Shown here piece after piece: positions 29,294-37,333 of a stretch of DNA of 64,000 nucleotides. Source of the stretch: Bog-473 sp963807775 (GTDB lineage Bacteria; Actinomycetota; Acidimicrobiia; Acidimicrobiales; RAAP-2). The stretch spans positions 372,001 to 436,000 of the forward strand of contig CAWECY010000005.1 of assembly GCA_963807775.1 (NCBI GenBank), in the 5' to 3' direction. Below the pieces are notes generated by a model. The model searched no databases, was not told the origin of the DNA, and worked only from the letters and a program-made list of their open reading frames with translations. The first letter of the stretch is position 1. Each line of letters starts with the position of its first letter. Both the position numbers and the translations under genes were made by a program.

Positions 29294-29803
29294 GTGAAGC
29301 ACGCTACGGTTTGGCCCGCGTATCTCGTCGCCGCGGTCTGCTTCGCGATCGCGCTGATCTCGTCGATTGCGAACATATCGCTGCTCGGGCACTTAAAACA
29401 GCAGGAGCGAGAGATCGCCAATCTCTCGGAACGATCGACGGCGCTGGCTCGCACGCTCAGCAACGAGCGCACGGCCCTCTTCGACATGCTCGACTCGCAC
29501 GCGCATCACTACGCCGTCGGCAACGGCGAGGTAGTGACGCGCGGCAGCCGCATCGACCTCGCGCTTCACGAACTCCCCGACCCGCCGCGCGGCCAGGTCT
29601 ATCAGGTGTGGACACGGCCGAAGGGCTCGACGAAGTTGATGCCCTCTCCGACCTTCCTCCCGGATCCGCGCGGCGTCGCGCTCGTCCTCGTGCCGGCCGA
29701 TGCACGAGAGACATCCGAGATCGCCATCACGGTCGAGCCCGAAGGCGGGAGCAAAGAACCCACTACCAAGCCATTGATCAGCGTTGCGTTCGATTCCCAG
29801 TAG
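29294..29803 (+). CDS. RskA-type anti-sigma factor C-terminal domain protein
   Basis: The GTG at 29294 starts a protein of 169 residues. One membrane helix (PAYLVAAVCFAIALISSIA) is followed by a coiled-coil segment (LKQQEREIANLSERSTALA). The C-terminal beta domain has LALHELPDPPRGQVYQVWTR, PDPRGVALVLVPAD and EIAITVEPEGGS; these are the signatures of the anti-sigma-K factor (RskA) periplasmic domain. The N-terminal zinc-finger anti-sigma domain is missing and no sigma factor gene is adjacent, so it is likely a stand-alone sensor domain. It is divergent from GH20 with 63 bases between them. Confidence 0.75.
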   Translation: MKHATVWPAYLVAAVCFAIALISSIANISLLGHLKQQEREIANLSERSTALARTLSNERTALFDMLDSHAHHYAVGNGEVVTRGSRIDLALHELPDPPRGQVYQVWTRPKGSTKLMPSPTFLPDPRGVALVLVPADARETSEIAITVEPEGGSKEPTTKPLISVAFDSQ

Positions 29804-30623
29804 CGCGTTGCGCGTCGAGGCGATCTCACCATCGATGCGGCGACCGGCGCTCGAGTTTCTCGCGCGCTCGCCGTATATGAACGTCTTCCTGAGCCATCTT
29901 CTGCTGCACGACTTTGCGCCGGCGGCGCGTCAGAGCGTCTTCGCCGTCCTTGACGAAACCGGTATCGTCGCGCTCGCATATTGCGGCCGTCCCGTCGTGC
30001 TCGCCGGCGAGCCCGACGCCATCGCGCCGCTGGCCACGCATCTAAGTTTTTATCGTAACAGCCGGATGATCGTCGGCCCGCGCGATACGGTACGCGCTTT
30101 TTGGAGCCTCGTCGCTCACCGGCTCGGCCGGCCGCGCCTCGTGCGCGACCGTCAGCTCGTCATGATGGTTGACCCGCAACGGCTGCGTCCCGCGCAACCG
30201 CTCGTCACGGTTCGGCAAGCGGTGATGAACGATTGGCAAGCGGTCGCGGAAGGTTCTGCCTCGATGATCCGTCAGGAGCTGGAGTACGACCCACGGCGCG
30301 ACTCTCCCAACTTCGATGCCGGCATTCGCCGTCTAATCGAGACGAAACGCTGGTGGGTAGGGATGGCGGCCGGCCGGCTCTGCTTCTTCTGCCACATCGG
30401 ACCTTTTTCAGAGCAGACCGCGCAGCTTCAAGGCATCTGGACGCCGCCTGAGCTGCGCGGGCGCGGACTCGCGACCGCCTCGCTCGCGGCGATCTGCGAT
30501 CGGCTGCTAGAAGATTGCCCGACGCTCTCGCTTTATGTCAACGACTTCAACACCGACGCCGTCGCACTGTATCGCCGCGTCGGCTTCGAGCACGTCGGCG
30601 ACTTTCAAACGATACTTTTTTGA
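29784..30623 (+). CDS. GNAT N-acetyltransferase with DUF4081-like N-terminal domain
   Basis: It has about 279 residues. The N-terminal half (MNVFLSHLLLHDF, VALAYCGRPVVLAGEPDAI) is a degenerate GNAT-like domain of the DUF4081 kind. The C-terminal half is a true GNAT: ETKRWWVGMAAGRLCFF is beta4, and QGIWTPPELRGRGLATASLAA contains the acetyl-CoA pyrophosphate loop RGRGLA. SLYVNDFNTDAVALYRRVGF is the usual end. A TTG at 29784 inside the previous gene is the longest start; an ATG at 29835 would also preserve the domains. Substrate unknown. Confidence 0.8.
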   Translation: MRSIPSSALRVEAISPSMRRPALEFLARSPYMNVFLSHLLLHDFAPAARQSVFAVLDETGIVALAYCGRPVVLAGEPDAIAPLATHLSFYRNSRMIVGPRDTVRAFWSLVAHRLGRPRLVRDRQLVMMVDPQRLRPAQPLVTVRQAVMNDWQAVAEGSASMIRQELEYDPRRDSPNFDAGIRRLIETKRWWVGMAAGRLCFFCHIGPFSEQTAQLQGIWTPPELRGRGLATASLAAICDRLLEDCPTLSLYVNDFNTDAVALYRRVGFEHVGDFQTILF

Positions 30624-30631
30624 AGCGAGAC

Positions 30632-30826
30632 TATTCAAAAAGGCTCGAGTTTCGCTGTCATACCGGAGCATACCGGTAGTGACGGGCCTCTGAGGGAGTC
30701 GCGGAGCCATGGATGGCGAGAGCGACTCCGAAGGGAGTAGCTTTTTCGCACGGATGCGAAAAAGCGCGCGTCCCGGAAGTACCGGTATGCTCCGGTATGA
30801 CTAAGGGACTAGAGCCTTTTTTGAAT
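30632..30826. repeat. Nested palindromic element with perfect 22-bp inverted repeats and internal hairpins
   Basis: The left arm GTCATACCGGAGCATACCGG plus TA at 30657-30678 is the exact reverse complement of 30780-30801. Inside are GGAGTCGC paired with GCGACTCC, and a perfect 11-bp hairpin GCTTTTTCGCA/TGCGAAAAAGC around CGGA. Outside, ATTCAAAAAGGCTC (about 30633-30646) is mirrored by GAGCCTTTTTTGAAT (30812-30826), the latter being the last codons of the small membrane gene. The whole can fold as a large cruciform or structured RNA. It resembles a REP/MITE-like mobile repeat and may also act as a bidirectional terminator. Confidence 0.8.
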
Positions 30827-30979
30827 ATTCGAGATGCCGCCTTCCACGGCTTGTCCGGTCTTCGTGAAGAGCCCGACGATCCAGCGAGTCGCCGCAAACA
30901 CGCCGATTGCGGCAAAGACGAAGATAATGATGAAGACCCACATGGCCGTGTGAGCCAGCCCGATCATTGCGTGTTCCAT
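30809..30979 (-). CDS. Small single-pass membrane protein (about 56 residues)
   Basis: This short reading frame begins with the ATG at 30979 (MEHAMIGLAHTAMW) or at 30967 (MIGLAHTAMW). It contains one strong helix, WVFIIIFVFAAIGVFAATRW, then a short tail IVGLFTKTGQAVEGG ending SNIQKRL. The last codons coincide with the outer arm of the palindromic element. Codon use and the conserved-looking amphipathic tail support a real gene, but no family is recognised. It lies between the TonB receptor and the GNAT gene. Confidence 0.5.
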   Translation of the reverse strand: MEHAMIGLAHTAMWVFIIIFVFAAIGVFAATRWIVGLFTKTGQAVEGGISNIQKRL

Positions 30980-31022
30980 TCGGCTCGCTTAGCCGTGCGC
31001 GCAAACTGGCCCTCCAACGCTC

Positions 31023-33592
31023 CTAGAACGCTCGCGTAAGCACGAAGGTCACCTGCGCTCCTTGCAAGACGTAGGCATCGGTTGGAATGACGGGTTGGCC
31101 CAGCGTGCCGCCGTAAACGAAACCGCCTCCGACGATCGTGAACGGATTGCTGTACACGTTCGTCAGATTGGTACCGTAAAGTCCGTACTCCCATCCGTCG
31201 CGACGATAGACGACGTGCGCGTCGAGCGTTGCGTACGGCGAGCGGTTCAGCTCGTTGTACCAGCCCTCGTAGCTCAGCTGCGCCCCGTACGCCAAACCCT
31301 TGAGCGGCTCTTCGCCGATTGCAAGATAGGCTTTGTGCAGCGGCTGCCCGAGGGATTGTTCTCCCGCCGCCAGCGTTCCGTCTTGAATTCGAAACGGGGA
31401 TGACGGTCAAGAAACGAACTATCGACGTCCCAGCCGGCGCGAACGTGAAAGTTCGTGCCGAGTTCCTGGTCGGCATGAATGTCGATGCCGCGATAGACGC
31501 CGTTGCCTGCGTTGACCGGCATGCTGATCGGACAGGGCACCGGCTTGCGTTTGCTCTCGCACCCCGGGATCGGCACGGGGTTCGTCTGGCTCGACGGCGA
31601 GCGGAGGTTCGTTTGATACAGGTCGGACCCAAGATGCAGCGGGATGCCGTCTGCCGAAAATTTGCTCGCCTCCGATATCGAAATCTGTAGCGCGATCGGG
31701 CTGCAGGTTCGGGTTGCCGATATAGACGATACCGCCGACGGGCACACGATCGGCCGGCGGCGGCACGAGCAGTTCCGAGAGCTGCGGCGCCTGGAAGGTC
31801 GTTCCAACTGAGGCGCGCACCGCCGTATTTCCTGTCGGCGTCCAGACGAAGCCGGCGCGCGGATCGAAGCTACTCCCGAAGCGTGCTGAAGTCGCTGTCG
31901 TAGGCGGCAACGGCATAGTGGATGTGGCTGGTCGGATCGCCCGTGTAACGGAGCACCGCGTAGCGCTCCGTCTGCGAGAGCGGAAAGCTCTGAACCGGCG
32001 GCTGCCGATCCGGAGAAAGTGCGTCGGTCGAAACAGAGTCGGCGTTGTAGCTCACCGGAGAGCCGATCGGTTGAGCTTCGGCGATTACCTGGCTTTGGAC
32101 GTAATTCGTCGTGAGGCTTTCGGTCCCGATGTCGTACTTGAACGAGAGCGTGCCGTCCGTGAAGTGGTGATCTACCTCGAGCCAATCGTCGGCAAGCAAG
32201 TCGCGCTGATTGTACAGGTATTGTTGCGTGTCGGCGCCCGGGATCGGTAACCGACTGCGAGTTCAACGATGTCATATGGCTCGCGCAAAATCATCGTTGC
32301 CGGTGCGCCGTTCGTCTGCTGGCTTCCCAGCGGCAGCTGAGCATCGATGCCGTAGTTCGCTTGATGCGCAGCCAGCCAAGTCCCGGCAAAGCTCTGATAG
32401 CCACCGGCATTGTCATCATCGTCGAGCGGCGCGGCGGCATTTCCAATATGGAACGCGTCGTCACCGACCGCTCCGCTAAAACCCGGCGGGGTGTAGTTAG
32501 TCAGGAGCGCCGAGTCATCTTTGAGGACGTTCTGATTGCGGAAGTTCAGCTGAACGTAGCCGTAGCCGTTCTCGCCCCCCAACTGATAGCGCAGCTTCGT
32601 CAAGATCGAACTGCCGGTCGAATCGCTACCCACGCTCTGCAACGTCTCGTCGTCGCTTGAGGGAGAGCCTCCGTTTAGCGGCGCGAGCACGGTTTGGTTG
32701 ACGGCTCCCGACGATGTCACCGTGTGGATCGAGAAGGCGTAGCCAAACCGGCCGTCGGAGCCCGTGCTTTGAGCGGTTGATCCAAAAGTGCCGAACGAGC
32801 CGCCGAAAAGACGCAGCAGCGCATGCTCGGTGGTCGTCGGCTCGAGTGTAAGGATGTTCACGCCGCCACCGATCGTATTCGGCCCGATCAACGAGGATGG
32901 CGAGATGCCGTAGACTAGCTGTACCTCTTGCAATGCCGCTGGGTCGAGTAGCGACACGTCGAAATCGCCCGTGTTGCCGTTGTTCATTTGGTGTCCGTCG
33001 ATGTCGACGACGGTCTCGGTTGGATCGGGTCCGCGCACCGCGAAGCTCACCGTCGCGTTACTGCCGCCGCCTAACGGAATCACGGGCGTCGTTGAAAGCT
33101 GGCTCCACAGCATCGGCGCAACCGAGGTAACGCCCGCGGCGGCCGCCGCCTGAGCGCTGAGCGAGACCGTCGGCGCCGACGAGGTCGAGACCGTCTCGCC
33201 GGCCGAGGCGCGGACCTCGCCAATAACCGTTAGAGAGTTCGTCGTCGCCGGCGACATGATAACCGTAAGCGTCTCGTTCGCCAGCCGATCGTCACCGTTC
33301 GTTGTGAAATGGTCTGATAGCCTGGTGCAGTAGCGCGCAGCGCGTACGTCCCGCCGCGAACGCCGTCGAACACGGCGACGCCGTGCGCATCGCTGCGTGC
33401 GCTAAGCGAGACGGTCTGCGCGGAAAGGGTGACCGTCGCCCCGGCAATCGGCGTTCCGTCAGCTGCTTCCACCGTGCCCTGAACTCGAAGCGTGTTTTCC
33501 TGCGCAATCCCGACGGTAGCCGTAAAGAGGATGCTGGCAAGCAACGTAACGGCGAAGCGCGCGGTGCGCGCGCACGTCAGAGTGTTTCCCAC
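31023..33592 (-). CDS. TonB-dependent receptor with carboxypeptidase-regulatory-like N-terminal domain (frameshifted)
   Basis: The signal peptide is FAVTLLASILFTATVGIAQ. Then comes a CarboxypepD_reg repeat (LRVQGTVEAADGTPIAGATV, RGGTYALRATAPGYQT). The plug domain has VSFAVRGPDPTETVVDIDG, SLLDPAALQEVQLVYGI and IGPNTIGGGVNILTL. Many beta strands follow, and the barrel ends with GTNLTNVYSNPFTIVGGG and QVTFVLTRAF, a terminal aromatic as in outer-membrane proteins. It is about 850 residues. It imports a large ligand across the outer membrane by TonB energy, which shows the organism is diderm. About six indels interrupt it (33275, 32240, 31870, 31690, 31420, 31290). Ligand unknown. Confidence 0.87.
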
Positions 33593-33631
33593 GGGGGTAA
33601 CTCCTGTAAAGCGAGTGGCTTGTAGTATTGG

Positions 33632-34276
33632 TTATGCGGGGAGCGTTACAGGAGGTCCGCGCCGCGAGATTCGCAGCGCATCGGGCGCACGGCGGCGCAG
33701 CGTTAAAGGGGAGCGCTCGAGCTTATACGCGAGATGAGGGACTGCATTGGCAATCGGCCGCAGCAGCGTCGCGACGACCGTTACGAAGGCGTCGCGGTAG
33801 GAAATCAACCAGTGGGCGAGGGCATAGACGAGCGCCGCGACAAGGCTCACGCAGATCGCCGCCGTCACGATACCCAAGAGCAGCGAGCCGCCAAAGGCCT
33901 CGCTGAGGTTCTGCACCGGCACGCCATCCAGGCGGCCGTCGAACCATTCCATCGCCGGTACCAGCGCCAAGCTTGCCGCGACGGCGGCAAGCAGAAAGCC
34001 GAGCAGCTCGCGCCCGCGAGCGACTGCGGCAGGCAAGCTCGCGCGATTCCTGACCGCGATCTCACAGCAATGACGCAGCCCGCGCGCTGCAAGAAAGACC
34101 GCGATCGCGAAGGCGACGCCGCTGATTAGACCGCGCGAACTGTGCGCGAGGTTATCGTAACTGTCGTGGGCGAGTGCGTAGTCGCCCACGACGTCGATTG
34201 CAAAATGTGCCAGCGCCGCTCCGGCAGCCGCAGCGCATAAGATGAGCGAAAGAAGCGTCCTAAAACCGACGCGCAC
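33632..34276 (-). CDS. Hypothetical polytopic membrane protein
   Basis: This intact 214-residue protein has four to five helices. It opens with RTLLSLILCAAAAGAALAHF, then AHDSYDNLAHSSRGLISG and VAFAIAVFLAARGLRHCCEI. Further helices are ELLGFLLAAVAASLALVPAM and LLLGIVTAAICVSLVAALV, and the C-terminus is basic. The early His-Asp-Ser-Tyr-Asp pattern lies outside the membrane. No family is recognised. It is upstream of, and in the same direction as, the TonB receptor with about 40 bases between them. Confidence 0.6.
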   Translation of the reverse strand: MRVGFRTLLSLILCAAAAGAALAHFAIDVVGDYALAHDSYDNLAHSSRGLISGVAFAIAVFLAARGLRHCCEIAVRNRASLPAAVARGRELLGFLLAAVAASLALVPAMEWFDGRLDGVPVQNLSEAFGGSLLLGIVTAAICVSLVAALVYALAHWLISYRDAFVTVVATLLRPIANAVPHLAYKLERSPLTLRRRAPDALRISRRGPPVTLPA

Positions 34277-34308
34277 GCCTGGGCGCTTCGACGCGCCCGC
34301 CGCTCATC

Positions 34309-34719
34309 CTATTTGTGTGGTTGTGACGGGGCGACCCAAACCGTGCCGCCTGCATACTTAACCTCGGTCGGAACGCACAGCGAGGTTTGCGCGCCGGCAT
34401 AGGTTACGTCTTTGTAGAGAGGCAGAAGGTGCGAGATCGTCGCTCCAGGGCTGAACGTGCCGACATCGGTTACCCGGCGCAGATAGTGCGAGGACGCGTT
34501 ACGGTAGCCGACCGCAAACGTGATGCTCGAAACTGTCTTGCTGCCGAGAATGACGTAAGTTATATCCGTTCCGCGCGGACTATGACTCAGCGGCGCCGGC
34601 TTCGCGACGGTGCAGCTCTTGATCAGAATCGGCGTGGCGGCTTGCGCCTGCCCGATTGTCGCCGCCGCGGCTCCAAGGCCGACGAGCGCCGCAGCGAGTA
34701 AACGACCCAGAAGTTTCAT
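34309..34719 (-). CDS. Small secreted protein of unknown function
   Basis: The 136-residue protein has a clear signal peptide (RLLAAALVGLGAAAATIGQA, cleavage after AQA). The mature part starts ATPILIKSCTV and contains TYVILGSKTVSSITFAVGYR, TDVGTFSPGATISHLLPLY and TSLCVPTEVKYAGGTVWVAP. Two cysteines about 70 residues apart could pair. This looks like one beta-sandwich domain. I do not recognise a family by name. Intact reading frame. Confidence 0.6.
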   Translation of the reverse strand: MKLLGRLLAAALVGLGAAAATIGQAQAATPILIKSCTVAKPAPLSHSPRGTDITYVILGSKTVSSITFAVGYRNASSHYLRRVTDVGTFSPGATISHLLPLYKDVTYAGAQTSLCVPTEVKYAGGTVWVAPSQPHK

Positions 34720-34805
34720 CCTTTATCTTATCTCCAAAAGCAAAGTAAGCAGGGGCGCGCTCTTCCTCGGCGGACCTCTCATCCCCTCGGAAAGGCGGGT
34801 TTCAC

Positions 34806-35198
34806 ATGAGGCGACTCTTCGACCATATCGACTTGCGGGTGCGCGACCGGCGCGCCGCGGAGGCCTTCTACGATGCATGGCTGAGCCTGCTCGGCGCGCA
34901 CAAGCGCGAAGGCCCGGAGTATACGACGTGGCATATCCCGGCGGATGGCACGACCGAGCGTTCCGACAACTTCGGCATCGTGCAAGACGACCGGCTCGTC
35001 GCCGGCAGCATTCGCATCGCGTTTCGCGCCCCATCGCGCGATGCTGTGGACGCAATCATCAAGATCCTGCCGAAGATCGGCGCTCGCCACGTTGAGCGGG
35101 ACGACGGCATCTACGGCGACGCGTTCTACGGAGTCTTCTTCGAAGATCCGGATGGCAATCGCCTCGAGGTCTGCGTCGACGACACGCCGGTAGGATAG
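34806..35198 (+). CDS. VOC-superfamily (glyoxalase/bleomycin resistance-like) protein
   Basis: The ATG at 34806 follows GGAAAGG. The protein has 130 residues with two beta-alpha-beta-beta-beta modules. The start FDHIDLRVRDRRAAEAFYDA carries the first metal-ligand His, and the end YGVFFEDPDGNRLEVCVD carries the conserved acidic ligand E of the FxDPDGNxxE motif. It is a metal-dependent lyase, dioxygenase or binding protein; the substrate cannot be told. Intact. Confidence 0.85.
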   Translation: MRRLFDHIDLRVRDRRAAEAFYDAWLSLLGAHKREGPEYTTWHIPADGTTERSDNFGIVQDDRLVAGSIRIAFRAPSRDAVDAIIKILPKIGARHVERDDGIYGDAFYGVFFEDPDGNRLEVCVDDTPVG

Positions 35199-35279
35199 AT
35201 GCGCCGCTCGACGGCTGCCGCAATAACGCCGATCGGCAGCACGCTTTTCGGCGCGTGCAGCGGCGCGAGCAAGTGAGGC

Positions 35280-35651
35280 TTAGGGCAGCTCTTCGTCGTC
35301 CAGACCGAAGTAGTGCCCGAGCTCGTGGATCACGGTTTCGCGCACCTCGTGCACGGCTTCTCTGCGCGTTGCAGCGACGCGGTTGATCGGGCCGCGAAAG
35401 ACGGCGATCTCGTCGGGCAAGAGCGGCATGTCGTGGCAGCGTTCGGTCAGCGCGACGCCGCGGTAGATCCCAAGCAGCTCCGAATCGTGGCCGTCATTCT
35501 CTTCGGTGCTCTCGAGGTCTTCCTCGGTCGGCTCCTCCTCGACCGTAACGATAACGTTTTCGATAAGCGCGCCAAAGCGCTCCGGAAGCGACTCGAGCGC
35601 CTCGCTGACGACCTCCTCAAACTCGCGCTGTGATAAATGTCCGGCGGCCAC
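35280..35651 (-). CDS. Metallopeptidase family protein (PF06262-like minimal zincin)
   Basis: The core reads LSQREFEEVVSEALESLPE, then VIVTVEEEPTEED, LLGIYRGVALTER, LPDEIAVFRGPINR and the catalytic VIHELGHYFGLDDEEL. HExxHxxGxxD gives zinc ligands and catalytic Glu. About 123 residues, matching this family of very small zincins. I chose the GTG at 35651 because the family begins near LSQREFE; the open frame extends to 35738 with Arg/Ser-rich text unlike the family. Substrate not known. Confidence 0.8.
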   Translation of the reverse strand: MAAGHLSQREFEEVVSEALESLPERFGALIENVIVTVEEEPTEEDLESTEENDGHDSELLGIYRGVALTERCHDMPLLPDEIAVFRGPINRVAATRREAVHEVRETVIHELGHYFGLDDEELP

Positions 35652-35718
35652 TGCGCGCTTCTCTTCGCGATTCGGCGCAGAGGACCGGCCCGCTCGCGAC
35701 CCGCCGCGAGCGGGACTC

Positions 35719-36285
35719 CTAGTTGGGTGGCCTCCCAATTGCCGTCACGCCGGCGAGCATTTCGCGAAAGTGCTTGGGGTCGCGCCCGATACTGGCCGTG
35801 GCCTGTCCGTTAACCACGTTGAGGAAGTTGTACGTCAGCGCCCCCGGGGCCCCGAAACCGCAGGGCAGCGGCGTGACACCGTTGCACGTTCCCTCTCCCC
35901 GCACCGTACCGGCAAACTTTCCGCGAGCCGACGTGACGGTAAAGGATTCGTTGAAGCTCCAGTTCCTAGACTGGAAGATCTCGTCGACAGTCCAGCTGCC
36001 CTTTGCAGTAAAGGTGCCAGGGACCGCTCCCCCGGCTTTACCGCGAATCGCAAACGAGACGCTCTGGTAATCGCCTTCGAACGGCTCGCTGATGTCGACG
36101 TGCCTGCTCTCCGCGGACAAGAACTCGTCCGCGGGGACCAGGTTTGCAGCCGCGTTGGAGGCCGTTGCGATAGATGGTACGGCGCCCAACGCGCCGTTTG
36201 CCGCCTGCGATCCGCCGCAACCCGCGAGCAAAACGGTGCCGCCGAGGACGCCTGCAACAAGCCGGGTGAAATCACCAATTCGCAT
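35719..36285 (-). CDS. Lipoprotein, paralogue of its upstream neighbour
   Basis: The ATG at 36285 is preceded by a perfect AGGAGG at seven bases. The signal RLVAGVLGGTVLLAGC has lipobox LAGC. The mature domain includes SFAIRGKAGGAVPGTFTAKG, NWSFNESFTVTSARGKFAGT, VRGEGTCNG and NVVNGQATASIGRDPKHFRE. The next gene upstream shows the same order (GTFIASGTW, WSFNENFTIASAHRKIAGT, VRGGGYC), so the two are tandem duplicates with an 11-base gap. The 189-residue length and strand pattern suggest a small beta-barrel or beta-sandwich. Function unknown. Confidence 0.7.
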   Translation of the reverse strand: MRIGDFTRLVAGVLGGTVLLAGCGGSQAANGALGAVPSIATASNAAANLVPADEFLSAESRHVDISEPFEGDYQSVSFAIRGKAGGAVPGTFTAKGSWTVDEIFQSRNWSFNESFTVTSARGKFAGTVRGEGTCNGVTPLPCGFGAPGALTYNFLNVVNGQATASIGRDPKHFREMLAGVTAIGRPPN

Positions 36286-36296
36286 GGTAAGACCTC

Positions 36297-36899
36297 CTAT
36301 TCGGGCTGCGCGCCGCGAACAGAGACTCCGTAGAGCGTTTCGTCGAAGCGGCCTTGGGCGATCTTTGCGGTGGCCTTTCCGTCTGCGCCGTCGATGGAAT
36401 ACGACAGCACGCGCGGCATGTCGAAAGCGCAGCGCAGGGTGATGCAATATCCGCCCCCGCGTACCGTTCCGGCGATCTTGCGGTGAGCCGACGCGATCGT
36501 AAAGTTCTCGTTGAAACTCCACGTCTCGTAGTTCGCATACGTGTAACTCCAGGTACCCGATGCAATAAACGTGCCCCGATAGGCGCCAGAGGCTTTGCCC
36601 GCGGCGCCAAAGGACCCGCCGTCGACTACGCCGCCACGCTGGCCTTGTTGATAGGTGAGGACGCGAACCTGGTTGCCGTTCGCCGACAAAGTCTCGCTAA
36701 CGGCGACGGCGCGATCGAGCGCCTGGGGACCGAGCCGCGAGGGGTTGGGCGGCACAATCGGGTTGGGAGCGGAACCGCGAGGAGGTATAGCATTGAGTCC
36801 GCTGCTGCCGCTTCCCATCGAGCCTCCGCCGCACCCTGCGAGGAGGGTTATGGCGCCGAGTACGCCGAGCGTGCGGGCGCCGAGATCCGAGATACGCAT
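36297..36899 (-). CDS. Lipoprotein, first of a tandem paralogous pair
   Basis: The ATG at 36899 follows AAAGGAAAC. The lipoprotein signal is LGVLGAITLLAGC, followed by a Gly/Ser/Pro-rich linker (GGGSMGSGSSGLNA, NPIVPPNPSRLG). The folded part has VDGGSFGAAGKASGAYRGT, YETWSFNENFTIASAHRKIA and GTVRGGGYCITLRC, ending LYGVSVRGAQPE. It shares the motif WSFNExFTxxSAxxKxAGTVRG with the downstream gene. 200 residues. Not recognised as a named family. Confidence 0.7.
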   Translation of the reverse strand: MRISDLGARTLGVLGAITLLAGCGGGSMGSGSSGLNAIPPRGSAPNPIVPPNPSRLGPQALDRAVAVSETLSANGNQVRVLTYQQGQRGGVVDGGSFGAAGKASGAYRGTFIASGTWSYTYANYETWSFNENFTIASAHRKIAGTVRGGGYCITLRCAFDMPRVLSYSIDGADGKATAKIAQGRFDETLYGVSVRGAQPE

Positions 36900-37333
36900 G
36901 GTAGGTTTCCTTTTTTTGTGAGCGACGGCCGAAAGTTAGCCGTGCACTCAGGCTACCAACGGGCGGGGGCGGGCCACAGGCACACTCGCACGGCTGACTC
37001 GCACATGTTGCGGAGGCCCGACCCGGGGCCAAAAGCTATCGCCGGGCCGACGCGAATTGCCAGTCCGAGCGCAATGGCCGTAACCGCGACCTGCATAGCA
37101 GCGAAAGCGAACCACGCGAAGCGCGCATCGCGATTCAGAGCGCCAGCATCTGCGATACACCGTGACTGCGCTGCGCAAAGCCGAGTCCCAGCGGCGGGAT
37201 CCAGTGCCGTCTTACAAACACGCCGTCGTGCAAAACCTTATCGCGCATGGTCATTCCGTCTGGTGGCACGCCACCCTATCTCGTCGCTCCACGCTCAAAG
37301 GTTCGCTTTACGATTAGTCCAAACTACCGAGCC
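36900..37333. other. Intergenic region with possible decayed small membrane gene
   Basis: No convincing intact gene is seen. On the minus strand a 39-residue frame (TMRDKVLHDGVFVRRHW, about 37251-37133) is followed, one frame over, by FAWFAFAAMQVAVTAIALG and LAIRVGPAIAFGPGSG, ending at a TAG near 36956. This may be one small membrane protein broken by an indel. The rest holds the promoters of the lipoprotein pair and of the divergent reductase gene. Confidence 0.3.

Noticed and set aside
35199..35276. Short plus-strand ORF after the VOC gene
   Set aside because: Only 25 codons, low-complexity Ala/Ser text and no ribosome-binding site; judged to be intergenic.
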